64,000 nt of DNA from Neoluteolibacter marinus (GCF_014904755.1 NZ_JACZFQ010000086.1:17553-81552), one strand, 5' to 3'. Positions 6,325-15,759 are shown, counted from the stretch's first letter. A program made the numbers and translations. The notes: generated from the letters alone by a model not told the origin.

Positions 6325-9300
6325 ATGTTTCAACGTCTCCACCCTTACGCGTCCGCCGTCATCGGCTTCGCCCTTCCTGCCCTGATCCAGCCCGCGTCCG
6401 CCGCCAGCGTCTTCATGGACGAGGCCGGGCTGAGCTGGCTCACGCCCAGCGTCTGGGGAAACGACGCCGCGCCCTCGGCCAGCAACGACTACTTCCTGCG
6501 CGCCAACGTCGGTGCCACCAGCGTGCGAGGCACGATGCTCACCTCTCCCGCCGGCACGACCTCCAACGGAAGCGCCAACTTCACCGGCAGCAGCCTCGAG
6601 GCGAGCGAACTGACCACGCTCGTCGTGAAGCAGCGCGGCACCGAGACGCTCGCGATCCGCAACGGCAACGGCGATCTCAAGCTCAGCGGCGGCACCATCC
6701 GCTTCGACCCCAACCAGGGCGGCTCCACCCCGGTGTTCGATGTGGACCGGCTCACCTTCGACGGCGGCAGGCACTTCATCGAGGTCTCCAGCTCGTCCAC
6801 CCGGATCACCTTCGACGGCATCCTGAGCGGCACCGGCCGGCTCCGGCTTCTCGCCAAGCGCAACAGCTTCCCGGCCGGCAACGTCGTCACCTTCACCGAG
6901 GTCAACAACACCGCCCTCACCGGCACGATCTCCGTGAGCGACGGCATCGTCCTCGACTTCGGTTCGGACGTGTCTCCCGCCGGGAGCATCGAGCTGGAAG
7001 ACAGCGCCCAGCTCCGCGTCGATCAGGTCATCCGTCTCGGCAGCGGCCGCCTCACTGATCCGGTCAACGGCACTGTGCCCGACGGCACTTATCTCGGAAC
7101 CTCGCTTGCTGCGCTCGGTGCGAATTACGTCGATGGCGGCGGCGCACTCGTCGTCGGCACGGGCGGCGCCTTGCCCGTGTTCACGGTCACCACGCTTGCC
7201 GATGAGCTCGACACGCCGGTCGAGACGGGCGCGGGCCTTTCCCTCCGCGAGGCTCTCGGCCTGGCCGTGCTCGGCCGCATCCATTTCGACCCCGCGCTGG
7301 ACGGCGGCACGATCCAACTCGACGCCGCGCGCGGCCCGCTGGCGGTGCGCACCAGCGTCACCATCGACGCCTCCGCCCTGCCGGCTGGCCTGACCATCGA
7401 CGGCGGCTCAAACGGCGACGACGTGCAGGACGCCGGCGAAACCCGCTGCCTCCTCATCGACGACGAAAACGCCGACAACCTCCTCGAGGTCGTGCTGCGC
7501 GGCCTCACGCTGCAAAACGGTGTCGCCTCCGGCGACGACGCGGGCGGCAATATCCACAACCACGAGCACCTGACCCTCGAAAATTGCCGCCTCCTCGACG
7601 GTCGTGCGGTCGGCTCGGGCGCGAACGGCGGCGGGATTTTCAGCGCGCCGGGCAGCCGCCTCATCCTCACCGGCTGCACCCTCTCGGGCAACCGCGCGGC
7701 GAGCACGACGAGTTCCGGCGGCGCCGTCTATTTCGAGACCGAGGCCAACTTCAACTCCGCCACCCTGGTCTTCGCCATGAGCGCCTCCACCGTCTCGGAC
7801 AACTTCACCGGCGGCCACGGCGGCGGCCTCTTCGTCGGCACCTTCGGCCTCGACAACGGCGGCCTCGCCACCATCGCCACGAGCACGATCTCCGGCAACA
7901 CCGCCACCAGCGCCGCCGGCGGCATCAGCACCAACGGCATCACCCTCCGCATGAGCGCGACCACGGTCGCGAACAACACCGTCACCGCAACGAGCGGTTC
8001 CGGCGGGGGGATCGTCTTCCTCGGCAACGCCATCTTCTCCAACAGCCTCAAGCCCCTCATCATGACGAACTGCACGGTGGTCGGAAACACCGCGGGGCGC
8101 GACGGCGGCGGCCTCTTTCACGCCGGCCCGATCGCGGCGAGCCTCCAGCGCTCGCGCTTCACCTCCTGCACCATCGCGGGCAATCGCACGACGGTCCGCG
8201 ATGGCGGCGGCTTTCTCAACGCGAACGGCAGCCAGCTCGACCTCGTCAACTCGATCGTCGCCGGCAACACCGCCGCCGGTGCCGGTCCCGACATCGACGG
8301 CGGCTTCACCTCCGGCGGGGTCAATTTCATCGGCACCACCTCCGGCAGCTCGGGCTTCCGCAACGGCACCGACCGCTCCTTTGCCAACACCGGCTCGTCG
8401 CTTGCGACCTTGTTGGCCACGACCGCCGGCGGCAGCGGTTCCCCCCTCCCGCTGCTCGCCGGCAACGGCGGCCCCACGCCGACCGTCGCCCTGCTCCCCA
8501 ACAGCCCGGCCATCGACGCGGGCCTCGACGGTGCCCTCCCGGCCGGCTTGGAGAACGACCAGCGCGGCGCGGGTTTTCCCCGCATCCGCGACGGCCGCGT
8601 GGACATCGGGGCGGTCGAGGCGAATTTTCCCGTGGTCATGGACGCGGCCAACAACAGCTGGCTCACCCCCGCAGTGTGGGACAACGACCAGGTGCCCTCG
8701 CCGGCCAACGACTATCTGCTCGCTCCCGTCGGCAACACGATCATGCGCACCTCACCGCAGGGCACAATCGACGGCGGAACCGCCGATTTCACGGGCCGTT
8801 CGCTTACCGTGCCCGGCGGGACCAGTCTCCTGGTCAAGCAGCAGGACGGCGAGACCGCCTCCATCCGCGCGGGCGCCGGAGATCTGATCCTCGACGGCGG
8901 CTCGCTCCTCTTCGGTCCGAACGCCAACAACCGCCCCAACTCGGTCACCTTCGACGTGAACGACTTCGTCGTCACCGCCGCGCCCGGCGCGAGCATCGCG
9001 AACTCTCCGGCGATGGGCCGGGCGACGATCGACGCCCGCCTCACCGGTCCCGGCGATCTGTTGATCGAGATCGATGGCGACCGCACGCTCGCCGGCCGTC
9101 CCGTGGCCTTCACCGCCGTCGATGAGGATGGCTACACCGGCACGATCACGGTCGCCAAGAGCCTGGTGCTCGACTTCGACACCGACGTCCTCTTCCGCGG
9201 CGGCGCCGGCGTCACCCTGCTCGGCGCCTCGCAGCTTCGCGTGGACCAGCTCCTCGCCTTCCGGGTCGGCCGGCTCGTTGATCCGGTCAACGGCCCGGTG

Positions 9301-9828
9301 CCGCCCGGTATCTATTTCCCCGGTCACGTTTCGGCCCTCGGCCCCAACTACCTCGACGCCGGCGGCACCCTCGTCGTCTCCAATGCCCTCGGCGACACCG
9401 ACGCCGACGGCCTGCCGGACTACTTCGAGCAGTTCATCATCGACTTCGACCCGGCCGACGCGGTGTTCGGTTTCGAGGGCGTCGCCGGCCTCCTCGCCGC
9501 GACGGCCACCGACTTTGACAACGACGGCGTGAGCGACGCGGCAGAGTTCAAGGCCGGCACCGATCCCACCGATGCCGCCAGCTTTCCGCCGGGGATCCGT
9601 TTGGAAAGGATCGAGCCGACAGTTGTCGGAGGCGTGGTCACGCGGGTGGACATTACCTTCAGGAACCTCGACCCTTCCACGACCTATCAACTCCGGCGCG
9701 GCCTGAATCTGGAGGTCTTCGACGTGGTGGTGGACACCCAATCTCCGGGAGAGACGGTGGCGACCTTCTCCGACACCAGTCCGCCCGCGGGTGGCCGGGC
9801 CTTCTACCGCCTGGAAGAGAGCGAGTAG
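6325..9828 (+). CDS. Large secreted beta-helix protein, CSLREA and choice-of-anchor-Q type, with duplicated flanking module
   Basis: 1167 residues from ATG 6325, chosen because it begins a signal peptide (MFQRLHPYASAVIGFALPA). Residues about 28-280 form a beta-rich module (WLTPSVWGNDAAPSASNDYF to LRVDQVIRLGSGRLTDPVNG). It recurs almost whole at about 771-1020 (WLTPAVWDNDQVPSPANDYL to LRVDQLLAFRVGRLVDPVNG). Between them a CSLREA-like motif (AGLSLREALGLAV, about 305) leads into a right-handed parallel beta-helix with GGGIFSAPGSRL-like coils. This ends in the GNGGPTPTVALLPNSPAIDA signature. A DTDADGLPDYFE calcium-binding-like loop precedes the shared C-terminal module ending RAFYRLEESE. Probable surface adhesin or scaffold; no catalytic residues recognised. 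Long open frames on the opposite strand are composition shadows. Confidence 0.85.
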   Translation: MFQRLHPYASAVIGFALPALIQPASAASVFMDEAGLSWLTPSVWGNDAAPSASNDYFLRANVGATSVRGTMLTSPAGTTSNGSANFTGSSLEASELTTLVVKQRGTETLAIRNGNGDLKLSGGTIRFDPNQGGSTPVFDVDRLTFDGGRHFIEVSSSSTRITFDGILSGTGRLRLLAKRNSFPAGNVVTFTEVNNTALTGTISVSDGIVLDFGSDVSPAGSIELEDSAQLRVDQVIRLGSGRLTDPVNGTVPDGTYLGTSLAALGANYVDGGGALVVGTGGALPVFTVTTLADELDTPVETGAGLSLREALGLAVLGRIHFDPALDGGTIQLDAARGPLAVRTSVTIDASALPAGLTIDGGSNGDDVQDAGETRCLLIDDENADNLLEVVLRGLTLQNGVASGDDAGGNIHNHEHLTLENCRLLDGRAVGSGANGGGIFSAPGSRLILTGCTLSGNRAASTTSSGGAVYFETEANFNSATLVFAMSASTVSDNFTGGHGGGLFVGTFGLDNGGLATIATSTISGNTATSAAGGISTNGITLRMSATTVANNTVTATSGSGGGIVFLGNAIFSNSLKPLIMTNCTVVGNTAGRDGGGLFHAGPIAASLQRSRFTSCTIAGNRTTVRDGGGFLNANGSQLDLVNSIVAGNTAAGAGPDIDGGFTSGGVNFIGTTSGSSGFRNGTDRSFANTGSSLATLLATTAGGSGSPLPLLAGNGGPTPTVALLPNSPAIDAGLDGALPAGLENDQRGAGFPRIRDGRVDIGAVEANFPVVMDAANNSWLTPAVWDNDQVPSPANDYLLAPVGNTIMRTSPQGTIDGGTADFTGRSLTVPGGTSLLVKQQDGETASIRAGAGDLILDGGSLLFGPNANNRPNSVTFDVNDFVVTAAPGASIANSPAMGRATIDARLTGPGDLLIEIDGDRTLAGRPVAFTAVDEDGYTGTITVAKSLVLDFDTDVLFRGGAGVTLLGASQLRVDQLLAFRVGRLVDPVNGPVPPGIYFPGHVSALGPNYLDAGGTLVVSNALGDTDADGLPDYFEQFIIDFDPADAVFGFEGVAGLLAATATDFDNDGVSDAAEFKAGTDPTDAASFPPGIRLERIEPTVVGGVVTRVDITFRNLDPSTTYQLRRGLNLEVFDVVVDTQSPGETVATFSDTSPPAGGRAFYRLEESE

Positions 9829-9972
9829 CGAACGGATCCAACAGCGGGGAACCGGTCCATCAAGGGGGGCGGACCCCGGTGACAGGCTGGCGAATGACGT
9901 GGCGGGCGGTGCGCGAGTGCACCGCCCGGCCGTGATCGGGGTCCGGGTGCCGGACATTCCGCTCCGACGGAC

Positions 9973-10044
9973 CGATTCCACGGTTTTTACCACGCTCGCT
10001 ACCACGGTCGGCAAGGACGATGCGCCGCCGCGATTCACCCCGCG
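9973..10044 (+). promoter_or_regulatory. Duplicated upstream element, copy 2
   Basis: Bases 9973-10011 repeat 6247-6285 without mismatch, and 10028-10044 repeats 6301-6317. Here the following ATG is 80 bases away instead of 7, so if the element is a promoter the leader lengths differ. The intergenic region (9829-10124) holds no gene. Confidence 0.6.
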
Positions 10045-10124
10045 GCCTTCACCCTGGTTCACGGAGCTTCCCGGAAAAATAAGAGGGGCACCGGTCCGCA
10101 CCCACGATCAACCCAAGCCATCAT

Positions 10125-12101
10125 ATGAAACGCAGCTTCCTCGCGCTCGGCGCCAGCCTCGCGGCCCTAGCCACCGCCCCCGCCGATATTACCATTACCG
10201 GTGATGTCACCGATGCCACGGGCACCTTCACCCTCTCCATCAATGCCCCCATCACTCTTGAAATGACGGGCACTACCAATCCCGCATTTCTCGTCTTCAA
10301 CGAATGGGTGACGACGGACGGTACACGAACCGCCACGATTACAAGCCCCGCCGACCAAGCGCTGGAATTCACGGTCATCTCCGGGGAAAGCCAGACTTCC
10401 GGCACCGCCGGAATCAACCTCCTGGTTGACAACCACCATCTCAGATCATTCAGCGTCAGCGCGAACGACCCGCTTTTCTCATTTTCTAACCACATTCCTT
10501 CAACGAGGGGCGATACCGTCATCATCCCACCCCAATCCGTCACCTTTGCGGGCAACCCGGCCTTCAACCCGGCCCTCTCCAACAGCACCTTCACCGGGGA
10601 TGTCTTTCTGGCGGCCGGCTCGGATTTCAGGCGTGTCTCCTCCATCGAGGCCGTCCACCTCGTGGTCGATACGGCAAGCGATATCGACGATGGTGACTTT
10701 TCTCCGGGCAACCTTTCCCTCCGCGAAGCGATCGGTCTCGCCAACGAGACCGGCGCGGATGTCATTTCCTTCGACCCTTCCCTCTCCGGGTCGACGATCA
10801 CCTTGACCGGGGGGCAGCTTGAAATATCGAGCTCAATGACGATCGCCGGTCCCGGTGCAGATGTCCTGACCATCAGCGGAGGTGGTGCGAGCCGCATTTT
10901 CGCGGAGGTGGGAGACGGGCAGGGACTCATCAGCATCAGCGACCTCACCCTGGCCGATGGGAACTCAAATGAGGATGACGAGAGAGGGGGAGGGGCGTTC
11001 TTCTCCAATGGAGGAGCCGTCACCCTGAACCGCGTGGTGATGAGAAACAACAGCTCTCAAGCAAACAGCGGGAGCACCATCGTGATCCACTTCGGCACCC
11101 TCGACATCAATGGATGCGCCATCGTCGACAACCTGACCACCGGGGTCGGTGCGATCCGTGTCAGGGAGAGCCGGGCGACCATCACCAACACCACCATCAG
11201 CAACAACCAGACACGAGCGATCAGTTTCTTCAGTCAAATTACGAGTGGCAACGATCGCCTGTCGCTGACCAACGTCACCATCAGCGGAAACAGCCTTGGG
11301 GGCATCGAGATCATCGCCGACGCCGGACCGATCCTCTTTGAGTATCAAAACACCATCTTCACCGACAACGGAGATTCAAACATCACCGCGGTGACCGGAG
11401 GAGTGGCGGGCGTCTCGATCGTCTCGCTCGGCAACAACCTCCTCGATGATTCGCCCGAAGGCGATGCCGCCCATCCCGCTGCGGCCGGTGACCAGCGCGA
11501 TTCCGACCCGCGGATCGCCCCCCTCGGTGACTACGGCGGCCCGACACCGACCAGCCCGCCGCTACCGGGCTCACCCGCGATCGAGGGAGGAGCGGCGGTT
11601 GAAGGAGTCACGGTCGACCAGCGCGGATCTGCCCGGATTTCCGGTTCCTTTCCCGACATCGGTGCCGTCGAGGCGTTCCCGTTCTCGCTTCTTCCCCTCG
11701 TCGACACCGCGGATGGCGACGGCATCGACGACCGGATTGAAACGGGCATCTTTGGCAACACCACCACGGCAAACGGCTCGACCGATACCGACGGCGACGG
11801 CCGCTCCGACCGGGAGGAGATCGCCAACATGACCGATCCACTCGACGCCACCGACTTTTTCCGGATCCTCGGCATCACTCCGGCCGCAGGATTCGATCCG
11901 GTCAGCAACCCGCTTTTCGAAGTCGCGGTCAAAACGTTTCCCGGGCTCGACTACGAGCTGCAGCTCCTTGAGGACCTTGAGCCTCCGACGCCGCCCGCAC
12001 TCGCGAGAACCGTGGAGATCGTCGAGACCGGCAGCTTTGTCGAAGTCGTGACCGTCTTGATGAACCCCGGAAGGGACTTCCTCCGGGCGGTCCGGAAGTA
12101 G
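10125..12101 (+). CDS. Secreted beta-helix protein, CSLREA and choice-of-anchor-Q type
   Basis: 658 residues with signal peptide MKRSFLALGASLAALATAPA. After an N-terminal beta domain (about 20-180) comes the CSLREA-like motif (NLSLREAIGLANETGADVIS, about 200). Beta-helix coils follow at about 230-420 (ISDLTLADGN, NTTISNNQTR, NVTISGNSLG), closed by GDYGGPTPTSPPLPGSPAI and DIGAVEAF. A thrombospondin-3/EF-hand-like stretch (DTADGDGIDDR, STDTDGDGRSDREE) precedes the C-terminal module (DYELQLLEDLE to DFLRAVRK). It resembles a shorter relative of the 6325-9828 protein without the duplicated module, and shares its upstream element. Probable surface or extracellular structural protein. Confidence 0.85.
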   Translation: MKRSFLALGASLAALATAPADITITGDVTDATGTFTLSINAPITLEMTGTTNPAFLVFNEWVTTDGTRTATITSPADQALEFTVISGESQTSGTAGINLLVDNHHLRSFSVSANDPLFSFSNHIPSTRGDTVIIPPQSVTFAGNPAFNPALSNSTFTGDVFLAAGSDFRRVSSIEAVHLVVDTASDIDDGDFSPGNLSLREAIGLANETGADVISFDPSLSGSTITLTGGQLEISSSMTIAGPGADVLTISGGGASRIFAEVGDGQGLISISDLTLADGNSNEDDERGGGAFFSNGGAVTLNRVVMRNNSSQANSGSTIVIHFGTLDINGCAIVDNLTTGVGAIRVRESRATITNTTISNNQTRAISFFSQITSGNDRLSLTNVTISGNSLGGIEIIADAGPILFEYQNTIFTDNGDSNITAVTGGVAGVSIVSLGNNLLDDSPEGDAAHPAAAGDQRDSDPRIAPLGDYGGPTPTSPPLPGSPAIEGGAAVEGVTVDQRGSARISGSFPDIGAVEAFPFSLLPLVDTADGDGIDDRIETGIFGNTTTANGSTDTDGDGRSDREEIANMTDPLDATDFFRILGITPAAGFDPVSNPLFEVAVKTFPGLDYELQLLEDLEPPTPPALARTVEIVETGSFVEVVTVLMNPGRDFLRAVRK

Positions 12102-12202
12102 GGCGATTCCTGCAAGCCTCCGAGTCAGGAGCCCGCGGATCGTGGGCGGCAGCCCGAGAATTGACGACACAGGGCAGGGCGCTCGCGCCTGCGGGAGAAT
12201 AT

Positions 12203-12247
12203 GCTTGTTAGGTCTGGATGCGAGAGATAGCGCATCGCGATACAAGC
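12203..12247 (+). promoter_or_regulatory. Two-tier leader hairpin ending one base before a start codon
   Basis: GCTTGT (12203-12208) pairs with ACAAGC (12242-12247). Inside, GATGCG (12217-12222) pairs with CGCATC (12231-12236) around an AGAGATAG loop. The structure ends next to the ATG at 12249, where it would hinder ribosome access. The only purine-rich ribosome-binding-like stretch is in the loop. It may act as a translational control element. Confidence 0.5.
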
Positions 12248-12248
12248 C

Positions 12249-14960
12249 ATGAAATCCCTTCTGATCCTCGTCGGTGCCATCCCCGCGCTCGTGCCCGTCC
12301 TTTTCGCGGAGACGGTCAACCGCACAGGGATCGCGGGGACGCCCGGAACCTCCGGAAGTTCGCCCGGCCAATCCGGTAGCAACGGTGGCAATGGCGAAGG
12401 ACTCACCGATTCCGTGGTTTCCACCACGGATGCAGACAAGTCGCTGACCCTGGTCGCGGGGAGCGGCGGCACCGGCGGTGGAGGCGGGGCCAATGCCAAC
12501 GGCACCGGCGGCAGCGGGGGGCGCGGAGGCCATGGCGGCGCGGCGAATGGAACCGGGGAGATCACCCTCGACGCGCCTTCGCAAATCCTTTCGCTGACCA
12601 TCCGCGGAGGGAACAGCGGACAGGGAGCCAACGGCGCCAGCAAGAACGGCGGCGGTGGAGATGCCGGCACTCCCGGTGACGCTACGGCGCACGGAACCCT
12701 CACGGCAGGTGCGTCCACCACCCTCCAGCGGGCGACATTCAACGTGAACGCGGGCGCATCCAACGCCGCGGGGGCGGGTCACGTGGACACGCAAGCCCAG
12801 ACGGGCGGCACGGGTGGCTTGGGCAAGACCGGGGGCGAAGCGCGCGCCAGCCTCGTGATGCACGGCGGCGTGACCACCACCACCCAGCAGGTCAACATCA
12901 CTTCCCTGGCTGGTGCGAACGGCCCCCACGGCAGCGGATCGGGCCTGGGCATTTCCTTGCTGAACGATCCCAGCCATCCTGTCGGTTCGGAAGTGGATTT
13001 CGACATCTCCACCCCGGCGGACAATGCGTCCGTTTCCGCGTCGGTGATTTCAGGCGGTGGCGGCGGGATCGGCCGGCCGGCCAGCGTCTCCGGTGGTCCG
13101 ATGCCCTCGCGCGGAGTCCTGCGCGCTTCGCGGATCGAGGCGAGCGGATCGAATGCCTCGATCACCGCTGGGATGGATGTGAGGGGAGGCACCTGTGTTT
13201 CCTACGCTCCGCCGAGCCTGGGGATCACGTACGCCATCCCCGGGGATTTCCCGTCCGTCGCAAGGGGCGCTTCGCCGCTGGTCGAGCCGCTCGATCTCGT
13301 GGCGGGGCCAGGTGGCTCGATCGGCGGCAGCGTCACGCTTTCATCGGGAGCGGGGGGAGCCGTCTTCGGCGGCAGCTTGCTGCGCCCTGGCGATGGAGGG
13401 AAGATCGAGGTGACGTCGCCGGTCCTGCGTGCGGTTTCCGGCGGCGGCAGCATCGGGCTCACCCTTTCGGGCAATGCCGGCGCCGGCGGGTCGGGGACAT
13501 CCAGGAACGGCACCGGCGGCCACGTTTCGCTGTTCAACGGTCTGAGCGCCGACACCGCGGCCGGACAGGTCTCCCTCACCCAGACCGCGACCGGCGGCCA
13601 GTTCGGCGGACGGGGTCTTTCCCATCTTGAAATCGATGGCACCACCAGCGGGATCCTTACCGTCAATGCCACGGCATCCGGCGGACAGGTCTCGGATGGC
13701 AGCTCGCCGGGCTCTTCGCTCGGCTCCGGCGACGCGACAGCCATCGTCCGCGGCATCGGCTCCCACACCACGGCGAACGCGACCGCCACGGGAAATACCG
13801 CTTCGAGCGTGAGCTTCGGCGCGTACGCCAATGCCCTCGGCGATGCGACCGGGCCATCGAACGTCAGCACCGTCGCCCTGGCGCGTGCGGGGAAGGGGAT
13901 CAACCACGGAAGCTCCACCGCCACCAGCGTCGCCCGAGTGACTTCCGCGGGAACCATTGCCTCCGCCCGCTCCACGACCAACGGAAACTTCGGCAAACAC
14001 GACGCGACCGCCGTTTCCGCCGGGCACGCGTCGCTTCCGGTCTCATGGGTCGCCTCCACCTATGCCGCGGATCGGATCAGCCGCGGCATCTCGGATGTTT
14101 CCAACGCCGCCCTGGCCGGCGCGAATGTCCCGAACACCTCGTTCGCGAACTTCGCCACCCGGAATGCGTCCTTCGACGATCAGAACGCGGGCCAGAAGCA
14201 ACAGGCCGTGACCACGCCCTTTGGCTCGAACCCGGTTCCGGCCGCGTTCTTCGACAACCTCACCGACGAGAGACACCTGATCTCCTGCCGCTTCGTCCAA
14301 CCGGCCGGCACCTACGATTTTCCGAACGGCGCGACGACCACGCACACCCACGGCGGTGTGTTCAAGCTGCGCGCCGGGGCCTCGGGCGGGCAGCTCGTGA
14401 TGTCCGGGGTGGGATTCACCTCGTCGGGCGACGGCTTTGATGACGGCGTGTTCCGCTTCCTGAAGGATGGCGTCGCCGTGCAGGAGATCCCGTTCGCCAA
14501 TCCCGCCGAGGCCGCCGCGGTTTTCGCCAACCAGTCCACCGTCCTCGCCGATCTTTCCCAGGCGAACGACGGGACGGTTTTCTCTTGGGAAGTTCAGTTC
14601 ACCGTCTCCGCCTCAACGCAGGGCTTCAGCGGAGATTTCCTCCTGTCGGCCACGGAGGACAGCGGTCTGGCCACCGCACCTCCCGCTCCTCCGGTCCAAC
14701 CGGTCATCGATCAGCTCACGGTCTCGATCGATCTCTCCGACGCCTTCGCTCCAGCGGGCAGTTTCGATGGGAGCATTGGAGGGGCAGCGCCCTTCTCCCA
14801 GGTCGGCATCGAGGCGTCGGCGGATCTCGGGGAAGACGATCCATGGACCGTCATCCGCACCGTCACCGCGGACTCGACCGGCCGGGCGATGTTCGGTGAT
14901 CTCCGGCACCCGGCCCAACCGGATGCCCCGAAGATGTTCCTCCGGGCCCGCACGGAATGA
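12249..14960 (+). CDS. Very large Gly/Ala/Ser-rich secreted protein
   Basis: 903 residues with a signal peptide (MKSLLILVGAIPALVPVLFA). Residues about 25-190 are Gly-rich with collagen-like GxY runs (GIAGTPGTSGSSPGQSGSNG) and GGxGG blocks. Repetitive beta-rich sequence follows to about 650, with many SGGGGG and ATGGQFGG turns and Asn/Thr/Ala-rich strands. About 670-830 is a globular beta-rich region (TYDFPNGATTTHTHGGVFKL). The end carries a version of the shared C-terminal module (SQVGIEASADLGEDDPW to KMFLRARTE). It resembles no enzyme I know and is probably a surface-layer or matrix protein. Its ATG is capped by the hairpin at 12203-12247, suggesting translational control. Antisense open frames are artefacts of GC-rich repeats. 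Confidence 0.75.
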   Translation: MKSLLILVGAIPALVPVLFAETVNRTGIAGTPGTSGSSPGQSGSNGGNGEGLTDSVVSTTDADKSLTLVAGSGGTGGGGGANANGTGGSGGRGGHGGAANGTGEITLDAPSQILSLTIRGGNSGQGANGASKNGGGGDAGTPGDATAHGTLTAGASTTLQRATFNVNAGASNAAGAGHVDTQAQTGGTGGLGKTGGEARASLVMHGGVTTTTQQVNITSLAGANGPHGSGSGLGISLLNDPSHPVGSEVDFDISTPADNASVSASVISGGGGGIGRPASVSGGPMPSRGVLRASRIEASGSNASITAGMDVRGGTCVSYAPPSLGITYAIPGDFPSVARGASPLVEPLDLVAGPGGSIGGSVTLSSGAGGAVFGGSLLRPGDGGKIEVTSPVLRAVSGGGSIGLTLSGNAGAGGSGTSRNGTGGHVSLFNGLSADTAAGQVSLTQTATGGQFGGRGLSHLEIDGTTSGILTVNATASGGQVSDGSSPGSSLGSGDATAIVRGIGSHTTANATATGNTASSVSFGAYANALGDATGPSNVSTVALARAGKGINHGSSTATSVARVTSAGTIASARSTTNGNFGKHDATAVSAGHASLPVSWVASTYAADRISRGISDVSNAALAGANVPNTSFANFATRNASFDDQNAGQKQQAVTTPFGSNPVPAAFFDNLTDERHLISCRFVQPAGTYDFPNGATTTHTHGGVFKLRAGASGGQLVMSGVGFTSSGDGFDDGVFRFLKDGVAVQEIPFANPAEAAAVFANQSTVLADLSQANDGTVFSWEVQFTVSASTQGFSGDFLLSATEDSGLATAPPAPPVQPVIDQLTVSIDLSDAFAPAGSFDGSIGGAAPFSQVGIEASADLGEDDPWTVIRTVTADSTGRAMFGDLRHPAQPDAPKMFLRARTE

Positions 14961-14967
14961 ACCCGTC

Positions 14968-14984
14968 GCCCGGAGACTCCGGGC
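14968..14984 (+). terminator. GC-rich stem-loop after the Gly-rich protein gene
   Basis: GCCCGGA-GAC-TCCGGGC is a perfect 7-bp stem starting 8 bases after the stop at 14960. There is no T-run, so it could be a weak terminator or a 3'-end stabiliser. Confidence 0.5.
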
Positions 14985-15088
14985 CGATGAACGGAAGCAA
15001 GTCGTTGCATTCCGCACGTTCGCGGGATGAGACGGGATCCACCCTGCATGATGGTTCCGCCGTCGGCGGTCCCGCGGTCGGAGGAAAT

Positions 15089-15105
15089 CCCTGCTCGCAG
15101 CAGGG
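15089..15105 (+). terminator. Stem-loop before the L,D-transpeptidase gene
   Basis: CCCTGCT-CGC-AGCAGGG is a perfect 7-bp stem followed by TTCTC, 49 bases before the ATG at 15154. It may terminate readthrough from the left or lie in the leader of the next gene. Confidence 0.4.
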
Positions 15106-15153
15106 TTCTCGCGTTGGCGTCGCCATGGAATTCCTTCTGCTAGAGACCGCTCC

Positions 15154-15759
15154 ATGCATTGTCCCGCCTTCCTCAAAGTCCTCGGTGCCATTCCCGTTCT
15201 GCTCCTTGCCAGCTGCGCCACCGGGCTGCAGTCCGGGGATGACCCCGGTCTCCAGCACGATCTGGATGGCGAGCACACCTATCAGTCGGAGACGGGATAC
15301 TCCTACTGGGACAACCGTCCGGGCGACGGGCCGATGCGGGTGACGGTGGACCTCAGCGAACAGACCGCCTACTTCTTCAAGGGCACCGTGCCGGTCGGCA
15401 AATCGCGGGTCGCCACCGGGCTTCCCGGTCACCGGACCCCGACCGGATCGTTCACGGTGATGGAGAAGGTCGTCGACAAGCGATCGACACTCTATGGCAG
15501 GATCGTTTCATCGACGGGTGAGGTTCTGGTCAGCGAAGCGGACATTCGCCGGGACGAGGTTCCTCCCGGCGGTCGATTTGTCGGAGCCGCCATGCCCTAC
15601 TGGATGCGCCTGAACTCGTCGGGCATCGGCATGCACGTGGGACCCATCCCCAACCCGGGGCTCCCCGCGTCCCACGGCTGCATCCGGATGCCCAAGACCA
15701 TGGCCCAGATCCTGTATGCCAACGTCAGCGTCGGGACGCCGGTGAAGGTGGTCCGTTGA
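15154..15759 (+). CDS. L,D-transpeptidase (YkuD family) lipoprotein
   Basis: 201 residues. A lipoprotein signal ends in the lipobox LLASC (Cys21), so the protein is predicted to be anchored in a membrane and exposed to the periplasm. The YkuD domain spans about 60-201. It holds the family signature H161 (GMHVGPIPNPG) and SHGCIRMP, with Ser173, His174 and catalytic Cys176. Enzymes of this family form 3-3 cross-links in peptidoglycan or attach proteins to it. Length is typical for a single catalytic domain with a short linker. The SGNH hydrolase gene follows 96 bases downstream on the same strand and the OmpA-domain gene is convergent, so the area is an envelope-related block. Confidence 0.9.
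   Translation: MHCPAFLKVLGAIPVLLLASCATGLQSGDDPGLQHDLDGEHTYQSETGYSYWDNRPGDGPMRVTVDLSEQTAYFFKGTVPVGKSRVATGLPGHRTPTGSFTVMEKVVDKRSTLYGRIVSSTGEVLVSEADIRRDEVPPGGRFVGAAMPYWMRLNSSGIGMHVGPIPNPGLPASHGCIRMPKTMAQILYANVSVGTPVKVVR

Noticed and set aside
5935..8121. Long open frames on the minus strand opposite the beta-helix gene (for example 5935-7317 and 7408-8121)
   Set aside because: They are Ala/Gly/Arg/Glu-rich without domain pattern and mirror the third-position GC bias of the plus-strand gene. The same applies to antisense frames at 28688-30775, 31208-32161 and 57271-58557.
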